A model generated the notes under the pieces. That model saw only the letters and a program-made list of their open reading frames with translations, was not told the DNA's origin and searched no databases. Below are positions 23,901 to 33,891 of a DNA stretch of 64,000 nt, in pieces. The DNA comes from Bretschneidera sinensis (lineage: Eukaryota > Streptophyta > Magnoliopsida > Brassicales > Akaniaceae), in contig CM043698.1 in the NCBI GenBank assembly GCA_023935145.1, positions 81,052,001 to 81,116,000 on the forward strand, written 5' to 3'. The position numbers and the translations under genes are program-made. Each line of letters starts with the position of its first letter. Positions within the stretch are counted from its first letter, which is position 1.

Positions 23901-26089
23901 TCATGAAGATTATGCTGAACTTTTTAATGATCTAATTTGTTTCGTGCCCCTTTGCTACGATTTCAGCCACTTGAGGCTTGGACAGTCGTGAAGAATGTAG
24001 ATTTGATCCTCTCATAGCATTCTCTATTTCGTACTTGATGTAGTCAGGTTGGGCATGGTATGAGGAATAACATTACGCTACTTCATTGTCTTGAACCTTA
24101 TGTTGAAAGAAACCTTATATGATTAACTTCCAGGTCATGAGATGATGAATACCATGGAGAAGTACTCTGTCATTGCATTGGGATTTGAATTAACAGGATA
24201 TAAGCCTTAGAGATGCTATTTTTAGTTATGCTCTGGAAAAGTTAATTATTTGAGATGGGTGATGGGATGTTGTGTGTCAATTCGGTATTAGGCAAGAAGG
24301 AAGAAGGATAGATAAAAGAGAAATGAGAGAAAGGAACATATGGTTATTTTTTGTTCAGTAGTATTTGATCACAAGTTTCAGATCATCAGGTATGGCATCA
24401 ACTAAAGTTCTTACTTGGTGGGAGATCATGTCCTCTTTGAAGAGCTGACATAGTAAGAGGGGATAGAAGTTGAAGTAAACGCTGTTACACTGGTTTGAGG
24501 GTTCTGTGAATAGTATTATTTGTTTACTTCATGTTCATGCATATTAATAAAATGTCTTCTTGTTATAAATTTTGAGGATGTTATCTTCTGTGTTTTTAAT
24601 GGTGGAAGCTTCATTAATTTCATTGACGTGTCTTAATGTTTATTGTCTCTTTCTCTTTTTTATATTGCCATTCTATGTAGCAGAGTCCATATTCCTGTCT
24701 AATATTAATAAGAGGTCTACTATCAGGTTCAACTTTGCCCTCAGCTTTTGTACTATGGGTTATTAGAGAGTTACCACCACCAACTGCAATTGATAGACAA
24801 GTAATGCCAAAAGTTCTGACTTTCGTAAGTTATGAGGACGTAAGAACGCATCATAATCAGCACTGGACTACTACAACAACGTCAAAGAATCAGGTATTTT
24901 CTGGAAAAGTAAAAGATATATTTTCAAGACTTTGAAATTCCTTGTGAATTTGACCATTGAACTACATTTCAGAGTTTTGAGGAAATTTTCAAGGAAATTC
25001 TAGTCTTAGAAATAATAATACTTAGAACTATGTTACTTGAATAACAGATCTTAATTATAAAATTTGGATGTTTAAATGTCTGTCCAAAGATTGGAGCTTA
25101 CTAGATTCGTGTAGGCTATAATCTTGCTTTGTGAGATCAATTACCATTTCCAAATTCTTAGTATTTTATCTTAATATGTAGCCTTTTTCCTTTCCCAGCA
25201 AAACACTATAACAGCTGCAATTCTATCGTCTTGGTGCTTGATGAAGGATGTGTTGGTCTGTCTTTTTATTAGCCACTTAAGCTTCAAAACTTGTTTTTTA
25301 GAGAATAGTGTGCTAAGCCCTATTTTCCTGATTTAACCATGGTGATATCATCATATGTACTTTCTCAACCACATTATTAAAAAACGAGGAGAGAAATAAA
25401 TAAATGAATTCCCCAAGTAGGGTCTCCAAACAATGAGTGCATGTTGATCCTTACTGCCTGGTTTTTATGGGGCCCAATTTTCTGCTCTAAGCTTGTTGCT
25501 GTCATTATTTAAGAAAGCTTCCCCTGATCTGCAGGGAGGCTTATGTTTGACTTCATGGTCCACTGCTGTCATTACCTAAGAAAGTTTTCTCTTGCCTATG
25601 GTCCACTGGGATGGTTTGAGGAATTAAATGCCTTATGCCTTTGATACCCGAGATCCATCTTCTTAGTACCCTTTGGCAATGCCCTGATTCTGGGGGTTCA
25701 TGACGGGTCTTTGTCGGTACAGGCCCTTTCAGGTCAGGGAATTCCTTGGCTCAGGCCCCAGAACACACTTTTGTCTAAACCCCTTATGGTGTAAATTGAT
25801 CACGAAATTTGTATACGTAGATTTAGTGCAACCTGCTACTGCTACGGGACTTTAGAATTCAAGCTCAACCCCAGCAGTTGATGCAAATCAACCTGTGTTT
25901 CCCATGCATTTGCTACTAATGCTGAGTTAAAAAATGTAGTTGTACTCTGCTCATTGATGGGTGGTATCATTGTGTTATAGTCATTGTTTCACCCAAACAT
26001 TTTCCCCCAATTCTTACATTAAAGTGGATTAGACATGCTAAGTGAAATTGTGCTTCATGTTGCAGGTGTCACGAGCAAGCCCCATATAA
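8922..26089 (+). CDS. THH1/TOM1/TOM3-family seven-helix membrane protein
   Basis: Thirteen coding exons give 359 residues: 8922-9035, 10564-10614, 12221-12254, 17514-17600, 17708-17759, 19783-19960, 20086-20181, 21345-21405, 22337-22401, 22645-22719, 22797-22872, 24727-24893 and 26066-26089. All 12 introns have GT-AG ends and the phases join without a stop. About seven hydrophobic segments are visible, near residues 17-37, 68-85, 88-113, 168-192, 206-232, 247-268 and 282-303. An acidic loop ([10 protein letters not shown]) follows helix 3, and the family-typical GWTRQKVLHLM lies at residues 50-60. Family members TOM1 and TOM3 are vacuolar-membrane host factors that tobamovirus replication proteins bind; the normal cellular role of this copy is not shown by sequence. 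The start is the first ATG after a CT-rich leader. Intron 3 (5.3 kb) is swollen by transposons, and exon 4 has an upstream duplicate. It is the only gene here without visible damage. Confidence 0.86.
9036..12220 (+). other. Introns 1 and 2 of the TOM1-like gene
   Basis: Intron 1 is 9036-10563 and intron 2 is 10615-12220; exon 2 (51 bp) lies between them. Both are T-rich with a pyrimidine stretch before the acceptor. I see no transposon domain or RNA gene in either. Confidence 0.7.
13188..16147 (+). mobile_element. 5'-truncated L1-type LINE nested in the TIR element
   Basis: The 13-bp sequence AAGAATATGTTCC occurs at both edges (13175-13187 and 16148-16160), a perfect target-site duplication. 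The right end has a short A-rich tail. The element lacks its ORF1 and endonuclease domain, and starts in the linker before the reverse transcriptase. This is the usual result of incomplete target-primed reverse transcription. It lies in the same sense as the host gene. Confidence 0.88.
13189..16041 (+). pseudogene. Broken LINE reverse transcriptase (ORF2)
   Basis: Collinear but repeatedly interrupted frames cover the linker (WNKEVFGN near 13340), the reverse-transcriptase start ([20 protein letters not shown] near 13950-14010), the [15 protein letters not shown] block (about 14370-14412), the catalytic FADD (about 14521) and the C-terminal zf-RVT domain (about 15529-15830; W/C/H residues including [12 protein letters not shown]). 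Stops and frameshifts lie between these blocks, so the copy is dead. The family copies its own RNA into DNA at nicked chromosomal sites. A rearrangement or small loss is also likely between 14850 and 15250, where the frame changes several times. Confidence 0.85.
16604..16626. repeat. (GA)n microsatellite
   Basis: A continuous GA dinucleotide run inside the right part of the intron-3 TIR element. Confidence 0.9.
16996..17586 (+). repeat. Tandem duplication containing exon 4
   Basis: Unit 1 is 16996-17301 and unit 2 is 17302-17586. Both contain the ATTTTGTATTTCAGAACCCTTT block, the rest of the intron, the acceptor and most of exon 4. They stop at the same TTTGG. The same TTTGG precedes the left edge at 16991, so a 5-bp microhomology marks the breakpoint. 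Unit 1 has an extra ~38 bp internal repeat; unit 2 has ~18 bp extra near its left edge. Point differences show the event is not recent. Confidence 0.85.
17229..17300 (+). other. Duplicate exon 4 (exon 4a) of the TOM1-like gene
   Basis: This 72-bp exon copy is preceded by a normal pyrimidine tract and AG, and followed by GTGCTT, a weaker donor than the GTATGT of exon 4b (17514-17600). It encodes the same segment with substitutions, including N to Y, Y to H and H to R. It lacks the last 15 bp that encode GFILM. It enters and leaves in the same phase as exon 4b, so it could replace 4b (354-residue product) or be included with it (383 residues) without a frameshift. Whether it is ever spliced in cannot be seen from DNA. 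It could also be a dead copy. Confidence 0.7.
18491..19035 (-). mobile_element. RTE-type LINE 3' fragment in intron 5
   Basis: On the minus strand the sequence reads through degenerate frames of an RTE reverse-transcriptase C-terminal tail. GKIFQNGY and [10 protein letters not shown] lie near 18860-18960, [11 protein letters not shown] near 18710-18740, and [13 protein letters not shown] near 18550-18590. It then runs into TTGGGATTAAGGCTTAG, the hallmark 3' end of plant RTE elements. Several stops are present. The fragment is antisense to the host gene and lacks the polymerase core. Confidence 0.65.
20915..21300 (+). mobile_element. L1-type LINE 3' tail in intron 7
   Basis: The segment resembles the end of the LINE in intron 3. 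It has an IWEMAL-like zf-RVT remnant (about 20960), then a frame ending NRRAFDG (about 21120-21140, matching NWRAFDG in the other copy), then a GTAAATAG...GGTGCC 3' untranslated stretch and an A-rich end. It represents only the last 0.4 kb and is diverged from the intron-3 copy. Confidence 0.6.
21508..22000. repeat. ~0.25 kb tandem duplication in intron 8
   Basis: Unit 1 starts at 21508 and unit 2 at 21766, both with AATCACAAACATGT. They share AAAAGGGCTTTGGT, CATTCAATCT, TTATGGATGGAA and AATTTGTATATTTGCCT in order. The copies differ by substitutions and small gaps. No coding sequence is involved. Confidence 0.8.
22873..24726 (+). other. Intron 11 of the TOM1-like gene
   Basis: A 1.85 kb intron between the exons for the sixth and seventh helices. 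No transposon domain or clear repeat was recognised; scattered short open frames have no known motif. Confidence 0.6.
24894..26065 (+). other. Intron 12 of the TOM1-like gene
   Basis: A 1.17 kb intron before the 24-bp terminal coding exon. A less AT-rich block near 25430-25880 has two short related segments (GCTGTCATTATTTAAGAAAG and GCTGTCATTACCTAAGAAAG) but no recognised element. Confidence 0.6.
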
Positions 26090-27038
26090 GTAATGTTACT
26101 TAAGAGTGGACCAAACCTTGTTTCTACCAGCTCTGAAGAAGAAATGTTTGAAATGCAGAAAGCAGTGTTTGCAATGCGTAGTTCTCTTACAGAGTACTAC
26201 TAAGTTTACCAGAAGCTGGTTCCTAACCATTAGAAGCACCTTAAGGAGTTTACATGGTTGTTGTTTTTGGTTTTTGCTATTGAGGCATATGTACATATCT
26301 ACCGTAGGCTGTAGCAACTGATGTTGGAGAAATAAGTTCCACCCCTTTCTCCAACTGAACCACAATTTTTTTCCCGCATGTTGTAAATTTTTCAGTACCA
26401 GATTGTATGCACAGTATAAGTTAAATGATATCAGCACTCAGAAAATTAACTTTTGCCATTTCAAAATCACCTTCTAGCATTTCTTGATTTGATTAATTAA
26501 ACTTTAAGCAAATTGTTAGCATTCATATGCGGTGTTTTAAATCCATCGACTAATGTAGATTTATGATGTCTTAGTTGCAAAGGAGGTGTCATGCTTTTTG
26601 AATTGATTTCATGGTATAAAAATACATTTGGTTGTAGAAAAGTTGATATTTGATGGTAAAATCAATTATATCAAAAGTGAAAAAAAAATATCATCAAATA
26701 TATTGGTTTTATCATTGAATTTGAATTTTTTTACCACTAAATTTATTGTTTTACAAGGAAATATTTTCAATTTAGGTGCTTTTAAGGTTTTATAGAAGGA
26801 ATGGAGTTAAATGTTTTGAATATGGATAATTTTGTCATAACATGAAATTAGGTTGTGACCAAATCTACTTTGGTCGTGGCAATAAAACCATCTTATATGA
26901 AAATGCCAGCAATATAAATAAACGAACTTTACCATATAAAGATAAGTGAACAAGAGGAGAAGACATCAAAAGATACATCTCAAACCATTAATCAATGAGA
27001 AAGTGTCACACAAGTGTAAAATGGTTTTTTTAGTCCCG
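26090..27038. other. 3' untranslated region and downstream intergenic DNA
   Basis: The sequence after the stop codon at 26087-26089 should start with the 3' untranslated region. No unambiguous poly(A) signal was picked out. The rest, up to the target duplication at 27039, is AT-rich with no recognised gene. Confidence 0.55.
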
Positions 27039-27320
27039 TTGTGTGTTGGAAAAAATTCTGAGGGTTGTTTATCAAAAGGAATAATAGAGAATAAAAGAAA
27101 TGACTTCAAGGCATGACCATATCGTTTTTCTTATGGTTTAATTCGTTCTTCACTAGTGCAAGAAGGTTTCCGACCAATTTCCTCCAAGTTACAATAAAAC
27201 TCTGTTATTATTCTGCACTTTGCACTCGTGAAGAATAACTCATAACAGCTTCTATGAGTTTATGGATGAAAATCACTTATGTTTGAAAATTTGCAGGATT
27301 TTTAAATATAAGAAGGTAAG

Positions 27321-28202
27321 TGTTGGGAAATCACATTGGAGATGCCTAGGTGGTGATCTTCCAAACACCCAAGTTTAGAATGATTTGTAATGATCAGAAA
27401 CAAAAACAGAAATCAAAGAAAAGAAAGAACACAACAATTGTTATCGAGGTTCGGCAATAGCCTATGTCCTCGTGAGTTTCTCTGAATTCTCTGCACTAAA
27501 TCAATGAGTTCTTACAGAATACAGTAACACCCCTTCAAGAATCTCAAGTTCTTGAAGAACCAAAAAAGAGAAGAAAGAAAGTGAGAAGAACTATTACAAA
27601 GCCCTCTACCTAATCTATGCTGCTCTCTCTTTACAACCAGCATCTCTTTTGAGATCTATTCTAGTGCCTCTCCTCTGTTTTGTGTCTTTGCACTCTCACA
27701 CTTGCACTTGAATTCTCTTGTATGATGATCACTTGTATGTCACAATAATTGTTGAGATTGAAGCTAGGCGACCCTTTATATAGTGCACCAACTTCTTGAC
27801 TAATCTTGAAGGTCAATATCCACCCTTAGATCTTGAGGACTAATCAACCATAGCCCTTCATCAATCCTTAGTGATCCTGTGCGTTTTGAACATGCCTCAC
27901 GCACCATTCAAGAAGGCTTAAAAATCATGTACAAGTGTGCCTGGCGCTGCGACCCAGGGCAGAGCACACATTCTTCATCTTCTGGGCGCCGCGGCCTGTG
28001 GGAGGCTAAGCCGCGACGCACACCTCCTCCAAGTCTCCTCCTTACTGGGTGCCGCGGCCTAGGAAGGCTGTGCCGTGGCGCGACCTGATGCTGAACCCTT
28101 TGTACATGCTGTGCGCTGAGGCGCACACTTAGTGTGCTGAGGCGCCAAGGCCTTATGCTGAACCTCTTCAAACCTTGTTTAAACCTTAGACAAATACCAA
28201 CA
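27321..28202 (-). repeat. 3' LTR of Copia element B
   Basis: 882 bp, TGTTGG...CCAACA. In element sense it starts TGTTGGTATTTGTC. It has a GC-rich block of repeated GCCGCGGC-type words at about 27940-28155, upstream of a TATA motif (CTATATAAAGGG, about 27770-27785). The block differs by many C/T and G/A changes from that of the 5' LTR. Confidence 0.9.
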
Positions 28203-28222
28203 ATCTCTACCTTGTCTAAGCG
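28203..28222 (-). other. Polypurine tract of element B
   Basis: In element sense ...AGACAAGGTAGAGAT directly precedes the 3' LTR, the expected plus-strand DNA primer of a Copia element. Element D has the near-identical AGACAAAGGTAGAGAT at about 54198-54213. Confidence 0.7.
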
Positions 28223-28281
28223 ATTAAACCCGAACCCATTGTGCAGAGAACTCAGGATCCAAACTCATTTTGAGTCATCAT

Positions 28282-30638
28282 TCAACGGACTCCAATCCTA
28301 AGAAGTCCAAGGAAATGATTGAACTTACTTAGAGGTAGAACCTTGGTGCCTAAATCTGCAAGATTTTCATCCATGGCTACCTTGTCCACATGAATGCATC
28401 CTTCCGTAACATTTTCCCGAATGAAATGGTATCGAACATCCATGTGCTTTATCCTCTCATGGAACACCAGATTCTTGCACAAATACAACGCACTTTGGCT
28501 ATCCGAATACACCACCACCTGCTCTTTCAGGACCTTCAACTCTTCCAACAACCCTTTGCACCACATAGCCTCCTTAATGGCTTCTGTTGCCGCTATGTAC
28601 TCAACCTCAGTTGTTGAGAGTGCTACCACTGACTGCAACTGAGCCTTCCAACTTATACAACATCCATTTAAGTTGAAGAAGTAGGAGGTAATCGATCTTC
28701 TTTTATCCCAGTCTGCTCCATAGTCCGAATCCGCATAACCTTCAAGACAGATGGACTTACCCCTCTTCTTATAAACCAGCCCTACATCTGGGCTTCCCTT
28801 CAAGTACCTCAGCAACCACTTCATCCCAAGCTAATGCTCCTTTCCGGGATTACTCATAAATCTGCTGAGAACACTCATTGTATGAGCAATGTCAGGTCTA
28901 GTGCTTACCATCATGAATATGACTGATCCAACCACACTAGAGTAAGGGACCCTTTCCATTTCATTCTTCTCCTCATCCGATCTCGGACATTAATCGCTGG
29001 AGAACTTGAAATTACCAGCAAGGGGAACCTTCACTCGTTTGCTATCTTCTATAGAGAACTTAGATATCATCTTCTCTATTTAGGAAGTCTGAGAAATCTT
29101 CAATCTGTTTCTCTCCCTTTCCCGAATTATGCTTATTCCAAAGATCTTCTGTGCATGGCCAAGATCCTTAAGCTCAAACTCCTCACTGAGTTGAGACTTC
29201 AATTTTTCTATCCTCTCCCTGCTGCTCCCAACCAGCAGTATATCATCAATATAGATGAGGATGATCACCACTTCCTCCACCTTGTGCCCCTTGTATTACA
29301 AGCACGAATCATAGTAGCTCATCATGAAACCCAAGCTAGTTACAAAAGAATCGAACCTCTTATTCCATTGTCGAGATGATTGCTTAAGGCCATAGAGAGA
29401 TTTCTTCAATTGGCACACCAACTCTCCCTACCTTTTTTCCTCATAGCCTTCGGGTTGCCTCATGTAGTGGTCTAATCAAGATTTCCATGCAAGAACGCTG
29501 TCTTCATATCCATTTTCTCGATCTCCCAATCAAATTAGACCACCATAGCCAATACTATCCGTATCGTCTTGTATTTCACAACTAGTGAGAATATTTTGGT
29601 GAAATCTATGCCTTAGCTTTGTGTGAACCCCTTCGCCACCAGTTTAGTTTTATATCGAACTTCATTCCCTGGAGGATTCCCTTCTTTGATCTTGTAGATC
29701 CACCTACAATCCACAACTCTCTGTTTTTTTGGTTTGGGCACCAATTCCCAAGAGTTGTTCTTCCTCAAAGAATCTATTTCTTCCTCCATAGCTAGCTGGC
29801 ACTTTGACGAATCTTTACATCCAATGGCTTCCATGTAAGTTTCTGTTTCAACCATCCCTCCTTCTGTCCAAGGAGCTGCTACATTAGCATCCGCAAACCC
29901 ATATCTCAAAGGTGGTCTAACCGCCCTCTTTTCCCAGTCCCTTGTGAGCTGATAGTCATTCTGACTTGCAGCATCATCTCCTTCCAGTTCAGCCTTCTTT
30001 TGAGTATCCTGAGCATGGCCTTCATTAATGGGCTCTACCTGGTCTGAACCCTCTTGTCTTCCTTGTTCTACTTGAACTGAATTTTTCTTGATGCGATGCT
30101 CTACAAATTCCGGACTGGTTTGCTCACTAGCCCCTGCAGGGTTAGTTTTCTCCAAATAGGGAAATAACAATTCATTAAAAATAACATCCCTACTTATTAT
30201 GAGTTTAGTCTCTTTTGGCTCTAAGGACCACAACCTATACCCCTTAACCCCATCACTATACCCTAGAAATACACATTTTCTAGACCTTGGGTTAAGTTTA
30301 TCATCCTTTTGATGTGCAAATGCAGCACACCCAAAAGTCCTAAGGTTGCTCAACTCAGGGAGTTTCCCACTCCACATCTCCATGGGAGTCTTAAGGTCTA
30401 AAGCCCTAAAGGGTGATTTATTAACCAAATATACAGCAGTAGACACAACTTCCCCCCAAAAATATTTTGGTAAACCGGACTCAATTAACCCGCACCTAAC
30501 ATTTTCCATAAGGGTTCTATTCATCCTCTCAGCAATTCCATTTTGTTGAGGTGTTTTTACAACTGTTCTATGTCTTAGAATGCTATTTAACTCATAGAAT
30601 TTATCAAAATCCTTATTGCAAAATTCTAAGCCATTATC
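28282..30638 (-). pseudogene. Element B integrase end, reverse transcriptase and RNase H
   Basis: 29613-30524 is open through the integrase C-terminal part (PFRALDLKTPMEMWSGKLPE; RKCVFLGYSDGVKGY) and the reverse-transcriptase start (NNSWELVPKPKKQR; CRWIYKIKEGN). The catalytic YIDD lies in ILIYIDDILLVG near 29240. RNase H is at 28282-28824, with DSQSALYL and the final ENLADLGTK. Frames shift between 29280 and 29613 and between 28824 and 29080, and stops occur, so no polyprotein can be made. The family makes cDNA in cytoplasmic particles and inserts it in the nucleus. Confidence 0.88.
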
Positions 30639-30641
30639 GGT

Positions 30642-31532
30642 TCATAAAGCCTTAATTTCCCTACCCGTTTGAGTTTCCAACAACTTTTTCCACACCACAA
30701 ATTTATTCAAAGCATCTGATTTATTTTTAACCAAATAAACCCAAACCTTTCTTGAATAATCATCAATTAAAGACAGAAAGTAAAAGTTACCTCCCTGTGT
30801 TGGTGTTCTTGCTGGCCCCCAAAGGTTCGCATGAATGTAGTCAAGAATGCCCTTAGACTTGTGTACTCCGGTGTTGAAGCTGACCCGATGTTGTTTCCCA
30901 AGAACGCAACACTCATAGAAATCCAATTTCTCTACTTTGTCACCACCAAGTAGACCATTCTTGCTGAAAACTTGCAAGCCCTTTTTGTTCATATGTCCCA
31001 AACGAGTGTGCCAAAGGACTGCCTTATCCATCTCAGCCATCAAGCTTGCTGCTTGATCCTTGATTTCTGTCTCTCTGATCATCTCATAGAGTCCATCCAT
31101 TATTGCTGCTTTGATCACTATCAAAGATCCATTGGTCACCTTGATCTTTCCTCCCTCTGCCTTGTATGTATACCCCATGGAATCCAACTGCCCCAATGAG
31201 ATCAAATTCCTCTTCAAATCTGGAAGATACCTCACATTCCGTAGCAGCCTTTTGACTCCATCAAACATCCGCAACTGGATGTCTCCTATCCCCCTCACTT
31301 GGCAAGAAGTGTCATTCCCCAAGAAAACATTTCCATCATTGATTTCCTTGAAATTCTTAAACCAATCATTGTGAGGGCACATGTGATAAGTGCACCCGGA
31401 ATCCAAAATCCATTTCTTGCTACATTGCCTCCTGCTCACATTTGAGCACACAACAAGAACACCATCTTGCTGTTTTTTGGCAACCGAAGCCTCTCCATTG
31501 TTGGTATAGCTTCTTCCTCTCTCATCCCGCAT
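30642..31532 (-). pseudogene. Element B protease and integrase N-terminal part
   Basis: Protease signature DSGCTYHM lies near 31390-31420. It is followed by the pre-integrase zinc region (LWHTRLGHMNKKGL, then CCVLGKQHRVSF with the paired histidines and cysteines) and the integrase core start (LIDDYSRKVWVYL). A stop at 30642-30644 interrupts the core just before DNGLEF. It is one broken polyprotein with the regions on either side. Confidence 0.88.
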
Positions 31533-31552
31533 CTTCTTCTTGCAATCTTTCC

Positions 31553-32297
31553 TAAAATGTCCCTCCTTGTTGCAGTAGAAGCATTTCTTTCCTCAAAAGC
31601 TCGGTTTAGAATGAGATCTCCCATGGCTCTGCCCTCTACCTCTTGATTTCTCCCGGTAGTTGCCATGAATGCTACTGCCATTCTGAGTTGCTGGCCTTCC
31701 TCTAACGAATAAACCTTCTCCACTTGATGCTTCCCTCATCTTGGCTTTGAAATCATGAGCCCTTATGGCATTGATCATAATCTCCTTGGTTAAAGTATTT
31801 CTTCCATATTCAATTGCATTAATCAAATTATCAAAACAATCAGGAAGATAATTCAACAAAATAACAGCCAATTGTTCATCTGGGAATGTTATGCTACAAC
31901 TATTCAAATCTTGAACTAGCTTATTAAACACATCAAGATTATCTTGCAACTCTTTATTAGGATCCATTTTAAAAGTAAAGATCCCTTTAAGAAGATAAAT
32001 CTTATTAGGGAGAGTTTTGGTAAGAAACAACTCATCTAGTTTCTTCCATATGACAACAGGATCTTCCGAGTCTCCGCACTCCCTTGTCATGCTATCTGAC
32101 ATGTGCAATAAAATGGTGTTGTATGCCATCTTCTTCATCTCAATCCGCTAGTCCTCCGTGATACTTGCTGGAAAAGTATCATCTTCTCCAATAGCCAAGT
32201 CCACATTCTGTTGCATAAAAACAGCCTTGATATTCCGATTCCAAAGGGCATAGTCTCATTTTCCATCAAACTTCTCAACAATGAAATTTAAAGCCAT
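31553..32297 (-). pseudogene. Element B gag
   Basis: Gag begins MALNFIVEKFDGK at 32297 on the minus strand. An in-frame TGA replaces an expected tryptophan codon within the first 15 codons, and a second stop follows 50 codons in. 31593-32138 is open and carries the capsid-like helical region typical of plant Copia gag. Another TGA separates it from an intact zinc knuckle CFYCNKEGHFRKDC (about 31550-31592). Confidence 0.82.
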
Positions 32298-32536
32298 CTT
32301 GCAGAGAAAATCCCACATTTATGCAGCATGCACAATTGCTTTCCCAAACTTCTTCTAAACCTCAAGAACATGATCGAAGATTAATCTCAATACTGTTCTT
32401 GAATCACCCTCAAGAACACGATCAGATCTTGATCTTTACTCCGTTCTTGAATCACCCAAGAAGTTGGCCTTTGATTCTTGGAATCTTACTCTGATACCTT
32501 TTGTTACAGCTCTGATAACGTTGTTCTTGGACCACA

Positions 32537-32548
32537 GCTCTGATACCG
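32537..32548 (-). other. Primer-binding site of element B
   Basis: In element sense CGGTATCAGAGC begins one base after the 5' LTR. It complements the 3' end of initiator methionine tRNA except for its first base. Confidence 0.8.
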
Positions 32549-32549
32549 C

Positions 32550-33443
32550 TATTGGGAAATCACCTTGGAGATGCCCAGGTGGTGATCTTCCAAACACCTA
32601 AGTCTATAATGACTTGTAATGATCAGAAACAGAAACAAAAATCAAAGAAAAGAAAGAACACAACAATTGTTATCGAGGTTCAGCAATAGCCTACGTTCCC
32701 GTGAGTTCCTCTGAACTCTTTGCACTAAATCAATGAGTTCTTACAGAATACAGCAACACCCCTTCAAGAATCTCAAGTTCATGAAGAACCAAAGAAGAGA
32801 AGAAAGAAAGTGAGAAGAACTATTACAAAGCCCTCTACCCAATCTATGCTACTCTCTCTTTACAACTAGCCTCTCTTTTGAGATCTATTCTAGTGCCTCT
32901 CCTATGTTTTGTGTCTTTGCACTCTCACACTTGCACTGGAATTCTCTTGTATGATGATCACTTGTATGTCACAATAATTGTTGAGATTGAAGCTAGGTGA
33001 CCCTTTATATAGTGCACCAACTTCTTGACCAATCTTGAAGGTAAATATCCACCCTTAGATTTTGAGGACAAATCAACTATAGTCCTTCATCAATCCTTAG
33101 TGATCCTGTGCATTTTGAACATGCCTCACGCACCATTCAAGAAGGCTTAAAAACCATGTACAAGTGTGCCTGGCACCGCAGCCCAGAACAGGGCAGGCTG
33201 CGGCCCAAGGCAGGGCACACATTCTTCATCTTCTGGGTGCTGCGGCCTGGGGGAGGCTGAGCAGCGGCGCACACCTCTTCCAGGTCTCCTCCTTACTGGG
33301 CGCCGCGGCCTGGGAAAGCTGTGCCGTGGCGTGACCTGATGCTGAACCCTTTGTACATGTTGTGCACACTTAGTGTGCTGAGGCGCCAATGCCTGATGTT
33401 GAACCTCTTCAAACCTTGTTTAAACCTTAGACAAACGCCAACA
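32550..33443 (-). repeat. 5' LTR of Copia element B
   Basis: 894 bp, collinear with 27321-28202. Its inner terminus has changed from CCCAACA to CCCAATA. It contains an extra GC-rich copy (CTGCGGCCCAAGGCAGGGCACACA region, about 33180-33225) absent from the 3' LTR. Confidence 0.88.
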
Positions 33444-33875
33444 ATAAGTTTTTTAAAGAAGGAGAAGAAGAATAAGAAAGGAAATATAAAATATGTAGTA
33501 TATTTTTCATCTATTAATTATGACAATTATATACATTTTTATAGTGTTTAATTAGTGTATCTTTTCATTAGAGACACCTTGTTTCAGTAGGAAACTGATT
33601 TAAACTGAATACTAAGTGTTCTTTCTCAAATGACACTTCTATTCACGTTCAATTGTCATTCAACATTCTGAAAATCAAAATTTTTGAACATCTAATCGAC
33701 TTGGTCTTTCATTCAGTCGACTGAAAAAGTTTCAAAGAGTTCCAGGAAATTTTAGCCTTCCATCAAGTCGACTGAATCATTCACAAGTTGAAATTCATTT
33801 TCTTTTCTTCTTTCCTTTGATTTTCTAAAACATCCAAAACTTAAAATCCAAGTTTATTTTGAAAAAACATCAACA

Positions 33876-33891
33876 ATCCCCCACCATTTTC
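33876..33891 (-). other. Polypurine tract of element A
   Basis: In element sense GAAAATGGTGGGGGAT directly precedes the 3' LTR of element A. This fixes A's orientation as minus. Confidence 0.7.

Larger units (their letters stand above)
27321..33443 (-). mobile_element. Ty1/Copia retrotransposon B, full-length but degraded
   Basis: Minus-strand element with LTRs 27321-28202 (3') and 32550-33443 (5'). The flanks are GTAAG (27316-27320) and ATAAG (33444-33448), a 5-bp target duplication with one change. The primer site at 32537-32548 reads CGGTATCAGAGC on the minus strand (initiator Met tRNA type, one mismatch). A purine tract adjoins the 3' LTR. The domain order gag, protease, integrase, reverse transcriptase, RNase H is that of Copia. 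The pre-integrase style suggests the Tork/Tnt1-like group, but this was not tested phylogenetically. Confidence 0.9.
27044..33875 (-). repeat. 3' LTR of element A, split by element B
   Basis: The left piece is 27044-27320 and the right piece 33449-33875; together they match 56195-56915 in order. The complete right-hand LTR acts as an empty-site control for element B. Shared landmarks are GGGTTGTTTATCAAAAGG, TTCTGCACTTTGCACTCGTG and a TATA motif (CTATAAAAGTG in sense) near 33533. CAGTCGACTG palindromes lie upstream of the TATA, at about 33710-33780. Confidence 0.85.

Noticed and set aside
26096..26437. Open frame on the minus strand after the TOM1-like stop codon
   Set aside because: It overlaps the inferred 3' untranslated region and has no domain; it appears to be a chance frame.
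27879..28171. Arginine- and proline-rich frames on both strands
   Set aside because: They lie in the GC-rich block of an LTR. Similar frames at 33147-33389, 35849-36182, 37173-37548 and 54288-54539 have the same origin.
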